A stretch of 18,603 bases of DNA, taken from contig CAZLVB010000016.1 of assembly GCA_964562855.1 (NCBI GenBank), positions 1-18,603 on the forward strand, given 5' to 3'. Positions 7,264-12,871 of this stretch are shown piece after piece. Every line of letters starts with the position of its first letter. Within the stretch, counting starts at the first letter, position 1. The notes under the pieces were generated by a model. The model was not told the DNA's origin. It searched no databases and saw only the letters and a list, made by a program, of their open reading frames with translations. Origin of the DNA: 2-12-FULL-41-17 sp964562855 (GTDB lineage Bacteria; Patescibacteriota; Microgenomatia; Curtissbacterales; GWA2-41-24). The position numbers and the translations under genes are program-made.

Positions 7264-7641
7264 AATTCTTTGTTCCACAAACCTGACGACTGTTTGCGCT
7301 AATTTAAGTGCTTCATTGGCTTTTCGGTCTGAAAAAGTGATAAACTGGGCAATATCGGGATATCTGGCAGGTGCGTAATAATCAGTTAAAGTCGCACAAG
7401 CAACTTTTAACTCTTCAAAAGCCTCATCCGACTTTTTACACAACTGGCGCAATGCTCCCAAATCATGGATTTTGGCAATTTTTTTTCCTTTAGCAATCAA
7501 GTACGCCTTGAGAGCTTTTTCAGCTGCTTGCTGGGCTGTGAAACAGGCGCCGTACCAAACCTTCTCCCTGATATTTGCCTGCGTCCAGGCAAGATCGTCT
7601 TTGGCCTTAGCAAGCCAGTTTAAGGCAGCTGATTTATCCAT
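7261..7641 (-). CDS. HEPN domain protein (nucleotidyltransferase partner)
   Basis: A 126-residue helical protein matching the HEPN family (PF05168-like). It has L-x-W-L-A-K-A-K-D-D-L near the start, A-C-F-T-A-Q-Q-A-A-E-K-A-L-K-A-Y-L (32-48), K-I-H-D-L (57-61) and Y-Y-A-P-A-R-Y-P-D toward the C-terminus. It overlaps the nucleotidyltransferase gene upstream by 8 bases, the standard MNT-HEPN toxin-antitoxin arrangement. The only His is H59 and no Arg lies 4-6 residues before it, so the RX4-6H ribonuclease motif of HepT-type toxins is absent. It may therefore be a non-nuclease substrate-binding type like HI0074, or act differently. Its stop codon lies inside the left direct repeat. Confidence 0.85.
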   Translation of the reverse strand: MDKSAALNWLAKAKDDLAWTQANIREKVWYGACFTAQQAAEKALKAYLIAKGKKIAKIHDLGALRQLCKKSDEAFEELKVACATLTDYYAPARYPDIAQFITFSDRKANEALKLAQTVVRFVEQRI

Positions 7642-7930
7642 AGACTGTTTTGCCCCTTTCGGCTATTTCCTTTAAGAGGGGGTTAGTCTTTTGAGCTTTG
7701 GCAAATTCCCGCGGCGTAAATACGAAGATATCAACGGGTGTTGTTGTTCGAAGCAGCATTCTGGCCTTTTTGAGTCGGTCATGGAAAGGGTCTTTAGTTT
7801 CTTTAATCAAAACCAGATCTACATCGCTTTCGGGGGTTGGTTTCCCGTAAGCGTAGGAGCCAAACAGAATGATTTTTTTGGGTTTGTAATCTTTTAGCTG
7901 ATTGATGATGGCGGAAAGCCCCTTGCTCAT
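7634..7930 (-). CDS. MNT-type minimal nucleotidyltransferase
   Basis: A 98-residue protein with the minimal nucleotidyltransferase signature. G24-S25, ten residues, then D36-V-D38, plus a third acidic residue D67 in P-V-D-I-F-V-F, make a complete three-Asp metal site. In MNT/HEPN pairs of the MntA-HepT type, this enzyme adds AMP to the HEPN partner and neutralises it. Here the partner gene is directly downstream and overlaps by 8 bases. The length fits the family. There is no clear Shine-Dalgarno site; a possible promoter ends 9 bases before the ATG. Confidence 0.88.
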   Translation of the reverse strand: MSKGLSAIINQLKDYKPKKIILFGSYAYGKPTPESDVDLVLIKETKDPFHDRLKKARMLLRTTTPVDIFVFTPREFAKAQKTNPLLKEIAERGKTVYG

Positions 7931-7939
7931 AATAGGTTC

Positions 7940-7969
7940 ATTCTAACAATATTGGTTTGGGAAAAACAA
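7940..7969 (-). promoter_or_regulatory. Possible promoter of the MNT/HEPN operon
   Basis: On the reverse strand TTGTTT (7969-7964), 18 bases, then TAGAAT (7945-7940). The -10 box is 9 bases from the ATG, so the message would be leaderless or nearly so. The -35 match is weak. Confidence 0.35.
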
Positions 7970-7999
7970 TTAAAGATATATTTTTGACTACGTGTGGAT

Positions 8000-8030
8000 A
8001 TATTTAAGTCGTTAAATTTAATTCTCCCTA
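8000..8030. repeat. 31-bp direct repeat, right copy, bounding the HEPN/MNT cassette
   Basis: Identical to 7233-7263 over 31 bp and in the same orientation. It lies upstream of the MNT start, so the whole two-gene operon sits between the copies. Confidence 0.85.
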
Positions 8031-8080
8031 TTGCCCCAAGATAAGCGAGGGATTAGAATACTTCCGCTGTAAATTCGCGA

Positions 8081-8151
8081 TTCGTATTATTAGTATCCAT
8101 TAGTATATTGGTATCGATGCTAATATACGAATTCATACTAATCATACTAAT
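8081..8151. repeat. TTAGTAT-family inverted repeat directly upstream of the MreB gene
   Basis: Repeated ATTAGTAT units on the left (8089-8096, 8100-8106) face ATACTAAT units on the right (8136-8142, 8144-8151). In between, TATTGGTATCGATGCTAATATAC adds internal complementarity around GGTATCGATGC. The block can fold into a long imperfect hairpin and ends 3 bases before the MreB start codon. It is distinct from the other repeat families in the window. Confidence 0.6.
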
Positions 8152-8154
8152 GAG

Positions 8155-9201
8155 ATGAGACTCTCGTTTTTTTCTTCCAAAAGGCTGGCTATAGATCTTG
8201 GCACTGCCAATTGTCTGGTTTGGTCATCCGGTGAAGGTGTAGTTCTTTCAGAACCAAGCGTAGTGGCAATTGACGATGTCACAGGTAAGGTGATAGCGGT
8301 TGGCAGTCAGGCCCATGAAATGCTAGGCCGAACGGGATCAGGCACGAATTTACTGGCCCAAAAACCCCTGCGTGACGGAGTAATTGCCGACTATTTGGTT
8401 GCGGAAAGCATGCTTAAGTATTTTCTAGACAGGGTTTTGGGTAATTCCAGATTCGCCAAGCCGGAGGTGATGATCTGTGTGCCTTCGGGCATAACTCAGG
8501 TTGAAAGGCGTGCGGTGCTTGAAGCGACACTTTCTGCCGGCGCCAAGACCGCGTATCTTATCGAGCACACCTTGGCTGCGGCAATCGGGGTGAAACTGCC
8601 CTTAGAGGCGGCTGTCGGTTCGATGATTGTCGATATTGGAGCAGGCCAGACTGGTGCTGCGGTGGTTTCTTTGGGTGGCATCGTTGCGGCTAAGAGTGCT
8701 AAGGTTGGCGGTAACAGGTTAGATGAGGCAATAGTGAATTATGTCCGCAGGAAGCATAATTTGATTATTGGCGAACGTATGGCCGAGGAAATAAAAATTA
8801 AGATCGGTAGTGCCACAGACAGCCCTTCGACTTCGCTGCGGGCAGGCGTCAAAAAAACCCAAGATATCAAGGGGAGGGACGCCATTTTAGGCATGCCCAA
8901 AACCGTGACTGTGGAATCCTTGGAGGTCCAAGAGGCGATGGCGCCAACTTTGGCAGAGATTGTGGCATGTATAAAAAGCGTGCTGGAACAGACGCCGCCG
9001 GAATTGGCCAGCGATATTATCGATCGGGGCATTATTATGACCGGCGGTACTTCGCAACTTAGAAATTTAGACCGGCTGATTAGCAGTGCATGCGGGGTGA
9101 GTGCTCATGTAGCCGAAGATGCGACAAGGGCAATTGTTTACGGGACGGGTATTGCGCTTGAGAACGTTGATAAGTGGAAGAAGCTTCTGGCGGTAAGGTG
9201 A
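8155..9201 (+). CDS. mreB: MreB/Mbl-family rod-shape actin homologue
   Basis: A 348-residue actin-fold ATPase. It has the phosphate-1 loop A-I-D-L-G-T-A-N (12-19), V-C-x-P-S-G-I-T-x-V-E-R-R-A, E-H-T-L-A-A-A-I-G, phosphate-2 V-D-I-G-A-G-Q-T-G, G-G-N-R-L-D-E-A-I, A-E-E-I-K-I-K-I-G-S-A, G-R-D-x-x-x-G-M-P-K-T-V and T-G-G-T-S-Q-L. MreB filaments under the membrane position cell-wall synthesis. Between G-S-A and G-R-D there are 19 residues, where typical MreB has about 12. The surplus coincides with residues 223-231 (S-P-S-T-S-L-R-A-G), which are encoded by a hairpin repeat. No mreC or mreD follows, so it may be a solitary paralogue. A TTAGTAT inverted repeat abuts the start, and no Shine-Dalgarno site is visible. 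Confidence 0.9.
   Translation: MRLSFFSSKRLAIDLGTANCLVWSSGEGVVLSEPSVVAIDDVTGKVIAVGSQAHEMLGRTGSGTNLLAQKPLRDGVIADYLVAESMLKYFLDRVLGNSRFAKPEVMICVPSGITQVERRAVLEATLSAGAKTAYLIEHTLAAAIGVKLPLEAAVGSMIVDIGAGQTGAAVVSLGGIVAAKSAKVGGNRLDEAIVNYVRRKHNLIIGERMAEEIKIKIGSATDSPSTSLRAGVKKTQDIKGRDAILGMPKTVTVESLEVQEAMAPTLAEIVACIKSVLEQTPPELASDIIDRGIIMTGGTSQLRNLDRLISSACGVSAHVAEDATRAIVYGTGIALENVDKWKKLLAVR
8822..8847 (+). repeat. In-frame hairpin-repeat insert within mreB
   Basis: GCCCTTCGACTTCGCTGCGG followed by GCAGGC. The arms GCCC and GGGC can pair, with CGACTTCG in the loop region. It is the same family as 6636-6675. It adds about seven residues to a surface loop of the actin fold without shifting the frame. Confidence 0.6.
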
Positions 9202-9231
9202 AGTTAGCCACTAGTGCTTAGTTGTTGGTTG

Positions 9232-9260
9232 TTGACTTTGGTCTTATCACTTATTACAAT
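9232..9260 (+). promoter_or_regulatory. Strong sigma70-type promoter of the Tat-exported protein gene
   Basis: TTGACT (9232-9237), exactly 17 bases, then TACAAT (9255-9260), each 5 of 6 to consensus. The ATG at 9264 is only 3 bases after the -10 box and the next in-frame ATG is at 9273. The message would start at about 9266-9268 and be leaderless or carry a very short leader. This promoter overlaps the extended upstream reading frame and argues against a start at 9222. Confidence 0.6.
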
Positions 9261-9263
9261 CTT

Positions 9264-10013
9264 ATGGCTAATATGGTCAAAGAGGTAGACAGAAATCAAC
9301 AAGGCCCAAAAGGCATCAGCCGGAGGGATTTTTTGATAGGTTCGGCGGTTGGCGCTTTTGGATTGGCCGCCGGGGGAAAAATCGGCGCATTAGACGATTT
9401 AACAAAGGCGTTGGGACTTGGGGCTCACGATGCATATGCCAGTCACAAGCCAAGAAAGCCAAAGCCTATTGACGAGAGTTTTGACAAGGAAAAGCTGAAG
9501 AAAAATGTCTGGGAAGTTTTCGAAAACGGCGGTTCGCTAGGCTTTGATCGGCAATTTGTAACGCTAGCGCCAGGTAACACTAACCAACTTCCCTTTGTCA
9601 GAACAAACAATAATCCGTTTCCTGCGAGTGGCCCGTTTGAAGTTGAGTTTGCTATTCAATACCTGACTGCCGGTGACGGATCGGGCGTTGGCTTGGGTAT
9701 TAACCAACAGGGGAATGTTCCTGATATCAATTTTTGGCCCAATACCCCTTTGACATTTCGGCAAGACAGTACAGCGCAATGGCTTGTAAGCCACGGGAAC
9801 CCGCGTAAAATCTCTGACTTACCGTCATTTGACTATCACACAATAAAGTTCATTTACGACGGCGCCAATTTTACAGTGACTCGTGATGGTATTACTTTGC
9901 CATTTGTGTTTCCGGCACCTGCGGTTAGCAGTTTATGGTTTGGCCATCCAAGCCTCAGCGCGCCTTCTTGGTCAAGTTTTAGGCTGGATTACCTTAAGGT
10001 GACGCCGAGCTAG
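9264..10013 (+). CDS. Tat-exported protein with concanavalin-like (LamG-type) domain
   Basis: About 249 residues. S19-R20-R21-D22-F23-L24 followed by a Gly/Ala-rich hydrophobic stretch is a twin-arginine signal, so the protein is exported folded. After a basic Pro/Lys linker, the C-terminal part (about 75-249) looks like a beta-sandwich of the concanavalin/laminin-G type. It has alternating strands such as F-E-V-E-F-A-I-Q-Y, G-V-G-L-G-I-N-Q, Y-H-T-I-K-F-I-Y-D-G-A-N-F-T-V-T-R-D-G and a final F-R-L-D-Y-L-K-V. A carbohydrate-binding role outside the cell is plausible but not shown; no glycosidase catalytic motif was seen. The start may be ATG 9264 or ATG 9273, because the promoter -10 box ends at 9260. 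A TTG at 9222 is rejected. It follows mreB on the same strand but has its own promoter. Confidence 0.7.
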   Translation: MANMVKEVDRNQQGPKGISRRDFLIGSAVGAFGLAAGGKIGALDDLTKALGLGAHDAYASHKPRKPKPIDESFDKEKLKKNVWEVFENGGSLGFDRQFVTLAPGNTNQLPFVRTNNNPFPASGPFEVEFAIQYLTAGDGSGVGLGINQQGNVPDINFWPNTPLTFRQDSTAQWLVSHGNPRKISDLPSFDYHTIKFIYDGANFTVTRDGITLPFVFPAPAVSSLWFGHPSLSAPSWSSFRLDYLKVTPS

Positions 10014-10019
10014 GCGCCA

Positions 10020-10064
10020 ATTTTCCATTTTCCAAGTTCCATTTTCCATTTTCCGATTTTCAGC
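10020..10064. repeat. TTTTCCATTTTCC-family repeat, left of the GIY-YIG cassette
   Basis: Several iterations of TTCCATTTTCC and TTCCAAGTTCC. Inverted partner sequence (ATGGCAGATGGAAAATC, then AATGGAAAATCC) occurs at 10469-10501 on the far side of the GIY-YIG gene. The same family recurs three times inside the GT4 gene at 12872. Confidence 0.65.
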
Positions 10065-10096
10065 TTTCTGTGATACATTTTATTTCATAGACTATC

Positions 10097-10117
10097 ATCC
10101 CGCACTTGATGCGGGAT
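10097..10117. repeat. REP-like palindrome, left boundary of the GIY-YIG cassette
   Basis: ATCCCGCA (10097-10104) pairs with TGCGGGAT (10110-10117) over a 5-base loop. The wider unit TCAT-CCCGC-loop-GCGGGA-TCCA followed by an A-run is the inverse of the unit at 10417-10449. Confidence 0.8.
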
Positions 10118-10127
10118 CCAGAAAAAA

Positions 10128-10409
10128 ATGTATTATGTCTATATTCTAGCTAGCAGGCGAAACGGTACGTTATATGTAGGCGTGACGTCAGATCCAATTA
10201 GACGTATTTGGGAACATAAAAGTGATCTGTTTGACGGTTTCACGAAAAAATATAGCGTACACCACTTGGTCTATTACGAACTAACATCAGATGTCAATAC
10301 TGCTATAAAAAGAGAAAAGCAACTCAAGAAATGGCGACGTAAATGGAAGCTTGAATTAATAGAAAAAATGAACCCCGAATGGGGGGATTTATATCAAGAT
10401 TTGCTGTAG
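10128..10409 (+). CDS. GIY-YIG endonuclease domain protein (small, stand-alone)
   Basis: A 93-residue stand-alone GIY-YIG domain. M-Y-Y-V-Y-I-L (GIY strand V4-Y5-I6), L-Y-V-G-V-T (YIG strand Y16-V17-G18), catalytic Arg in R25-R26 with H30, and the metal-binding Glu E63 in A-I-K-R-E-K-Q-L-K-K-W-R are all present. The C-terminal N-P-E-W-x-D-L is typical of this UPF0213-like group, so the nuclease is probably intact. These proteins are found widely but their substrates are mostly unknown. The gene is enclosed by inverted REP-like palindromes; the left one ends 10 bases before the ATG and the right one starts 15 bases after the stop. This suggests that gene and repeats travel or act together. The A-run before the ATG is part of the repeat unit, and no Shine-Dalgarno site exists. 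Confidence 0.9.
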   Translation: MYYVYILASRRNGTLYVGVTSDPIRRIWEHKSDLFDGFTKKYSVHHLVYYELTSDVNTAIKREKQLKKWRRKWKLELIEKMNPEWGDLYQDLL

Positions 10410-10424
10410 TAGCGATTTTTTTGG

Positions 10425-10444
10425 ATTCCCGCTTTCGCGGGAAT
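10425..10444. repeat. REP-like palindrome, right boundary of the GIY-YIG cassette
   Basis: ATTCCCGC (10425-10432) pairs with GCGGGAAT (10437-10444) over a TTTC loop. It is preceded by T-run-GGA and followed by GACAG. Reverse-complemented, it matches the left boundary unit in layout, giving an inverted pair around the gene. It lacks a following T-tract for a forward terminator. Confidence 0.8.
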
Positions 10445-10468
10445 GACAGTAAGGGTGGAGAAGGATAA

Positions 10469-10609
10469 ATGGCAGATGGAAAATCTTTAAATGGAAAATC
10501 CTATGTAATAGGGTATGATGCTTCGAGGGCTTTTCTTGATGAGGCTACAGGGACGGAGAACTATTTGCGCAGTCTGCTCGAAGCGATTTCCATACGAGTA
10601 GCACTTTAG
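10469..10609 (+). pseudogene. Truncated 5' end of a GT4 glycosyltransferase gene
   Basis: The 46-residue frame after a good Shine-Dalgarno site (GGAGAAGGA) contains I-G-Y-D-A-S-R-A-F-L, then E-A-T-G-T-E-N-Y and S-L-L-E-A-I. This matches the N-terminus of the intact glycosyltransferase at 12872 (I-G-F-D-A-S-R-A-F, E-A-T-G-T-E-N-Y). Similarity stops at about 10590, after which six unrelated codons lead to a stop that overlaps the 3' end of the reverse-strand macrocyclase gene. The remainder, including the catalytic EX7E region, is missing. The likeliest explanation is that arrival of the reverse-strand operon cut off the first of two tandem glycosyltransferase genes. The extreme N-terminus is itself translated from repeat sequence. 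Confidence 0.75.
10516..10534 (+). repeat. 19-bp direct repeat flanking the RiPP-like island (left)
   Basis: TGATGCTTCGAGGGCTTTT occurs here and, identically and in the same orientation, at 12886-12904. It is the conserved F/Y-D-A-S-R-A-F segment of the two glycosyltransferase copies, so it reflects paralogy, but it could still mediate deletion of the 2.4-kb segment between. Confidence 0.8.
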
Positions 10610-12204
10610 AATTCGACTTTGTTTTTCTGGATAAACCACTCCAGCTTTACCATAGTTTCAAGCGTAATAGCGAATTGACCATTGGCATAAAGTTCACTCG
10701 TTTCATCATTCATCATCTTAATAATTTTATCTTTATCAATCCAGCCGATTTTAGCAAAGACCGAATTTTCTAAAACAGAAGAAATTAAGCCCTTTTGGTT
10801 TCTCAAGAAATTTGCGAATATAATATCAAGTCCAGCTTTTTCCCTAAACATTTCTTCACTAAAAACATGCGGCAGATGTTTTAAGGTTGCCATCTTCCTA
10901 GCCTGCTTGTTTCCCTTAATTGTCTGGGGCATTCTTCGTGCGAGATCGATCAGTCGCATATCCATAAACGGGGTCATTGCCCACCAATCATGTTTCCAAT
11001 GGTGTTCTGCCTCAAACCAAAAGACGGCCGCTGCCGATGTTGAGACTATGAGAGGGTAAACCTTTCTTTCGTTGAAGCGCCGACTGTTTAAAGCATAGCT
11101 TGTTGCTTTCTTGGTAAAAAACCTTTCCAACCCGAATTTTTTAAAGTATGAAACGTTTCCAAAAAAACTGTTTTGAACGGGGAATCTTGACAATGTATCC
11201 ATATTCCCGAAAGCGTATATCTCGTCTCCGCCGTCTCCGGTAAATCTAATTTGTATGCCATTTTCATGAAGTTTGGAAAAATAGTATTCCTGATCTGTAA
11301 CTGAAAACTGATAAGGCTGATCCATATTCCACAATTTTTGAAGACTTCTAGTTTGGCTATAGAAGCTGCTGACGTCGATAGTCTTCAATTTTAAACCATG
11401 TGTTGCTGCGAATTTTTGCATCAACTCAAGATTCGTTTCGTCGTTTGCCAAAGGAGAGTGTTTTGAGTAACAGGTGAAATCTCTCCCTGCGAGCCGAGAT
11501 AGACAGTAGGCAACTAGCGTGCAGTCAAAACCGGAAGACAGATCGCAGGTAAACTTCGACTTACCAATCTCTCTTAATCTATCCTGAGTGGCTATAGCTA
11601 TAGTTTTTAGCCAGTCTTTGGCAAACTCGGCAGTTGAATCGTAAGTTTCGCCTTTAATGCTTAAAAAGCCTTCCAGATCAACCAAGGACGTTATATTGGA
11701 ATGTTTTGAATTAAGAATTGGAAACTCGGCCACACAGCCTGAAGGAATCCTTTTTATCTCTTTCAAGAAGGTTCTTTCCGTTGTGTATATATCCCAGATC
11801 GTGCTTGCAAACAGAGGGTCAAAATCGAGACTGAAACTTTGATTTTGAATATTGATCTTGAGTAAGCTGAAACTTGAAGAAAACAAAATCCTGTCTTTTT
11901 GAGTGGAGAAGTAACATGGAAATTTACCGAACTGGTCGGTCGCAACTGCCAATTTTTTGTTTTTATTATTAAACAGAAATAGCAAAAATTCGCTGTTACT
12001 ATTGACTAAACCCTTAAATCCCCGTTCTTTAACTTCTTCAAAAATCTTTTTTATGTCAAAACTTTTATCGTAATTTACAAAATAGCCGGCGAGCTCAAGC
12101 TCTTCATCTTGATCGTAAACCATTTTAGGGAAACTAAGTTCCGGCAAACTATTGCCTATTGAAGTGGTATTGCTATCAAAAGTTAGAAATAAGTGTTTAG
12201 CCAT
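10606..12204 (-). CDS. Asparagine-synthetase-like protein, candidate lasso/RiPP macrocyclase
   Basis: A 532-residue two-domain protein. The N-terminal part (about 1-185) has the asparagine-synthetase amidotransferase fold pattern (V-A-T-D-Q-F-G-K-F-P-C-Y-F) but lacks Cys2, so it cannot hydrolyse glutamine. The C-terminal synthetase part has the PP-loop L-S-S-G-F-D227 and T-G-D-G-G-D-E (322-328), the ATP/Mg sites of the family. Lasso peptide cyclases (McjC/LasC) share this combination and activate an Asp/Glu side chain for macrolactam formation. A PqqD-like gene directly upstream supports a peptide substrate. The ATG at 12204 overlaps the PqqD stop by 8 bases and is preferred over a TTG at 12231. 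No transglutaminase-like protease (B2) is encoded nearby. True asparagine synthesis is unlikely without Cys2 but not excluded, since ammonia-dependent variants exist. Confidence 0.7.
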   Translation of the reverse strand: MAKHLFLTFDSNTTSIGNSLPELSFPKMVYDQDEELELAGYFVNYDKSFDIKKIFEEVKERGFKGLVNSNSEFLLFLFNNKNKKLAVATDQFGKFPCYFSTQKDRILFSSSFSLLKINIQNQSFSLDFDPLFASTIWDIYTTERTFLKEIKRIPSGCVAEFPILNSKHSNITSLVDLEGFLSIKGETYDSTAEFAKDWLKTIAIATQDRLREIGKSKFTCDLSSGFDCTLVAYCLSRLAGRDFTCYSKHSPLANDETNLELMQKFAATHGLKLKTIDVSSFYSQTRSLQKLWNMDQPYQFSVTDQEYYFSKLHENGIQIRFTGDGGDEIYAFGNMDTLSRFPVQNSFFGNVSYFKKFGLERFFTKKATSYALNSRRFNERKVYPLIVSTSAAAVFWFEAEHHWKHDWWAMTPFMDMRLIDLARRMPQTIKGNKQARKMATLKHLPHVFSEEMFREKAGLDIIFANFLRNQKGLISSVLENSVFAKIGWIDKDKIIKMMNDETSELYANGQFAITLETMVKLEWFIQKNKVEF

Positions 12205-12469
12205 TTGTGGGAATGAGTAATTTTTTTTCAAGGAGCTTTTTCACTACAAAATCCACTTCCTCTTGGCTGTGCAGGTATTGCGACCGGTAATTTCTAATAG
12301 TGGATTCTTCAAGCCCGTTTCGTTTCCAGACTTGTCTTAGCAACAGGTATTCTTTCGGCCTTATTGCCATTACGTCATCCGTTTGCCAATTATAGGCAAT
12401 CGTGTGGTAATTATTAATTTGATCGATATCCAGGAAAATTATTGCTTCAGGGTTTACAAATAGTTTCAT
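12197..12469 (-). CDS. PqqD-like RiPP recognition element protein
   Basis: A 90-residue protein with the PqqD winged-helix layout: beta strands at the start (M-K-L-F-V-N-P-E-A-I-I-F-L-D), then I-R-P-K-E-Y-L-L-L-R-Q-V-W, a middle helix with Y-L-H-S-Q-E-E-V-D-F-V, and a final helix V-K-K-L-L-E-K-K-L-L-I. In RiPP pathways such domains bind the leader peptide and present it to the modifying enzyme. Sequence similarity is weak by eye; the call leans on length, predicted secondary structure and on being sandwiched between a small peptide gene and an asparagine-synthetase-like gene. Its stop overlaps the macrocyclase start. An unrelated small winged-helix protein remains possible. Confidence 0.5.
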   Translation of the reverse strand: MKLFVNPEAIIFLDIDQINNYHTIAYNWQTDDVMAIRPKEYLLLRQVWKRNGLEESTIRNYRSQYLHSQEEVDFVVKKLLEKKLLIPTNG

Positions 12470-12548
12470 GAGTTGTTTTTGCCAATATAAACATTGTCCA
12501 CGATTTCATGTTAGAAGTGGGAGTGATTATGGATTACTTCACTAAGCC

Positions 12549-12797
12549 TTACAGCCTTTGAGGCATCGTGCTGTTATCTGGGCCACCGTGCTTTTGGAAA
12601 GATAGTTCGGACATCTTCCCAATAACTTCTGCCACTGGTTCTTCATCTATTGCAAATTCCCTGTTGTCAAATTGGCTTTCTGGTAATGCCCCTCTCCCTA
12701 AATCTCCATCTTCGCTGAAAGCTACGTTTGGTAATGCTGTATCCTGAATGCTTTGTTCGGCAATAATCGCCGTATGGAACCTTTCTATGTTACTCAT
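12549..12797 (-). CDS. Small acidic peptide, candidate RiPP precursor
   Basis: An 82-residue peptide starting M-S-N-I-E-R-F-H-T-A-I-I-A-E, acidic through the middle and ending H-G-G-P-D-N-S-T-M-P-Q-R-L. There is no Cys, no membrane segment and no signal peptide. The start is fixed by an excellent Shine-Dalgarno site (AAGGAGGTG, 5-6 bases away), the best in the window, and by a consensus promoter; an upstream in-frame start would include the Shine-Dalgarno sequence. First position in the operon and size suit a precursor, but the usual lasso signature (Thr at -2, Gly1, Asp/Glu at 7-9 of a short core) is not obvious. The modified region cannot be named. Alternatives are a regulator or an unmodified small protein. 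Confidence 0.55.
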   Translation of the reverse strand: MSNIERFHTAIIAEQSIQDTALPNVAFSEDGDLGRGALPESQFDNREFAIDEEPVAEVIGKMSELSFQKHGGPDNSTMPQRL

Positions 12798-12826
12798 TTT
12801 TCCACCTCCTTTCGAAATTTGCCCAG

Positions 12827-12855
12827 AGTTTATCACTTGCCTTTTGAGGTGTCAA
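12827..12855 (-). promoter_or_regulatory. Strong promoter of the RiPP-like operon (extended -10)
   Basis: On the reverse strand, a perfect TTGACA (12855-12850), exactly 17 bases, then TAAACT (12832-12827) preceded by TG-A (extended -10). The predicted leader is about 22 bases and carries AAGGAGGTG before the ATG at 12797. It faces away from the GT4 gene at 12872, so the two transcription units diverge. Confidence 0.75.
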
Positions 12856-12871
12856 ATGCTGTAATTTGTCT

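Noticed and set aside
9222..9263. Upstream TTG start extending the Tat protein by 14 residues
   Set aside because: The extension overlaps a strong promoter (-35 at 9232, -10 at 9255) and would bury the twin-arginine signal behind a hydrophobic segment.
12205..12231. TTG start adding nine residues to the macrocyclase-like protein
   Set aside because: The ATG at 12204 overlaps the upstream stop in the usual coupled way; neither start supplies the Cys2 needed for glutaminase activity.
12700..12760. Lasso-type core peptide within the acidic peptide (G-A-L-P-E-S-Q-F-D)
   Set aside because: Ring spacing is possible, but there is no Thr at -2, the remaining tail would be over 35 residues, and the position is mid-protein.
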